Assembly: GCA_009649835.1 (NCBI GenBank)
Contig: PYCK01000219.1
Location: forward strand, 1 to 6,347
Direction: 5' to 3'
From: Candidatus Methanocomedens sp.
GTDB taxonomy: Archaea; Halobacteriota; Methanosarcinia; Methanosarcinales; Methanocomedenaceae
Length of the DNA: 6,347 bases
The translations under genes and the position numbers were made by a program. The notes under the pieces are model-generated. The model made no database searches, was not told where the DNA came from, and was given only the letters and a program-made list of their open reading frames with translations. Positions 5,285 through 6,347 of the stretch are shown piece after piece. The stretch's first letter is position 1, and each line of letters starts with the position of its first letter.

Positions 5285-6347
5285 TTATTCCTGTTCTTCC
5301 TTCAATACTTCCTTGATTATTCTTGCATAAGCGGGCCTGGCTATCAGCACACCGATCAACACACCTATGATAGTTGTCAGTGCAAAACCCTTTAATGCGC
5401 CGAATCCCAACCAGAACAGCCATATCATTGCTATAATGGTTGTGGCTGCCGCCGCAAATATAATGCCGAATGCCCTGGAGATACGTGCAAGGTAAACCTT
5501 GGTTGGAGGAAGTTTCCCCTCGTATAATACCTCATCAGTGATTATTACAAGATGATCTATACCTGTTCCAATAACCGCAATAATACCTGCAATGGCAGGC
5601 AGGTCAAGCTGCCATTTCACAGCAGATGCAAAGCCCAGTATCATCACAACCTCACTTATGGATGTTATGATCATGGGTAACATGATCTCTTTTTTGCGAT
5701 ACCTGAGGTATATCATGAATGAGACCATTATAATGGCAAGCAGTCCTGCTATGGCTGTAAGTTCCTTGAACTGGGCGCCCAGGGATGCAGGCACCTGACC
5801 CGAACCTATAACCTCCACATTGACTGGCAGGGCACCTGCCCTCAAATGAGATTCCAGCTGTTTAGCACTTTCTTTACTCCCAGTATCAGTTCCAAAAGAG
5901 GCACTCATGTCCTGCACAGGCATTATTTTCAAATTGTCGGCTAACCTGTCATTCAAAGGAGCACTGAAAATGACCCCATCATCAAGGTACATTATAACCT
6001 CATGATTAAGAGGGTCATTGACCGCATTGGTTTCAATGGCCGCCTCCCTCAAGAGGTCAGCACCCTGCTGGGTCAGTGTGAACGGCACACCCCATACACC
6101 GTTATTTGCCTCATGGATCCCGACAGTCTGTATATCCTCCCCGTACACGGCATGTATGGACTCGTTGCCTTCTGTCTGGATACGAATCTCGAATTTACCT
6201 GGAGTGGCTGCCAGGTCCATTGCTGTCTCGATATCGATTCCTGCCAGGTCGATTAGTATGAATTTCCGTTCGACTATGATTGGCTTAACATCACTAAGCC
6301 CGAAGAGGTTTAGTTTATCTTCAAGTATCTCCTTGGTTTTAGCCAGT
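5285..6347 (-). CDS. secD: Protein-export membrane protein SecD, 3' part (start lies beyond the window)
   Basis: SecD pairs with SecF at the SecYE translocon and helps late steps of protein export and membrane insertion. The frame is open to the right edge, giving 353 whole codons before the stop. The ATG at 6218-6220 is internal: upstream codons continue the family sequence (KTKEILEDKLNLFGL, then LIDLAGIDIETA). Visible are the periplasmic-type P1 domain, the conserved stretch LRAGALPVNVEVIGSG leading to SLG, and five membrane segments at about residues 196-215, 220-244, 248-272, 289-313 and 315-339 of the visible part, taken as TM2-TM6. TM4 carries TGIDHLVIITDE, the archaeal form of the SecD motif. 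TM1 and the N-terminus are missing. A secF gene may lie just outside, upstream, as in haloarchaea. Its stop codon is directly followed by the thiI start. Confidence 0.95.
   Translation of the reverse strand, partial: LAKTKEILEDKLNLFGLSDVKPIIVERKFILIDLAGIDIETAMDLAATPGKFEIRIQTEGNESIHAVYGEDIQTVGIHEANNGVWGVPFTLTQQGADLLREAAIETNAVNDPLNHEVIMYLDDGVIFSAPLNDRLADNLKIMPVQDMSASFGTDTGSKESAKQLESHLRAGALPVNVEVIGSGQVPASLGAQFKELTAIAGLLAIIMVSFMIYLRYRKKEIMLPMIITSISEVVMILGFASAVKWQLDLPAIAGIIAVIGTGIDHLVIITDEVLYEGKLPPTKVYLARISRAFGIIFAAAATTIIAMIWLFWLGFGALKGFALTTIIGVLIGVLIARPAYARIIKEVLKEEQE

Noticed and set aside
6218..6220. ATG at 6220 (minus strand) as the SecD start
   Set aside because: The frame continues upstream with typical SecD sequence and without a stop to the window edge, so this Met is internal.

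Overview
The window looks archaeal, most likely a euryarchaeon of the methanogen / anaerobic-methanotroph type (Methanosarcinales-like; an inference). The reasons are an archaeal SecD, a rhodanese-less ThiI with the archaeal cysteine pattern, a coenzyme F420 hydrogenase beta-subunit (FrhB) family protein, a tungsten-type aldehyde ferredoxin oxidoreductase (AOR), strong GGTGAT/GGAGGAT ribosome binding sites and a TATA-like promoter.

Layout. Positions 1-335 are an AT-rich non-coding leader with two small inverted repeats, one copy of a 103-bp direct repeat that contains a promoter-like element, and a long stem-loop near the expected transcription start. Positions 336-3422 are a tight plus-strand operon: AOR, a MoaD/ThiS-type sulfur carrier ending in Gly-Gly, and an FrhB-like iron-sulfur flavoprotein. 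Positions 3423-3863 are non-coding, with the second copy of the 103-bp repeat (ungapped, 13 mismatches by my count, about 87% identity) and scraps that look like a decayed small gene, possibly toxin-antitoxin. Positions 3864-4094 encode a 76-residue protein of unknown function. Converging on it from the minus strand are thiI (4097-5284) and the 3' part of secD (5285 to the window edge), joined stop-to-start.

How the genes may work together. AOR oxidises an aldehyde to an acid at a pterin-bound W (or Mo) site. The MoaD-like protein would supply dithiolene sulfur for the pterin. The FrhB-like protein, with two [4Fe-4S] motifs and the FrhB core, is a plausible electron outlet from AOR to F420. 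The F420 link is inferred from family membership and gene order. Because the three-gene operon lies between direct repeats that carry the same promoter and palindrome, it reads as a self-contained, possibly inserted or duplicated-promoter cassette beside housekeeping genes for tRNA thiolation and protein export.
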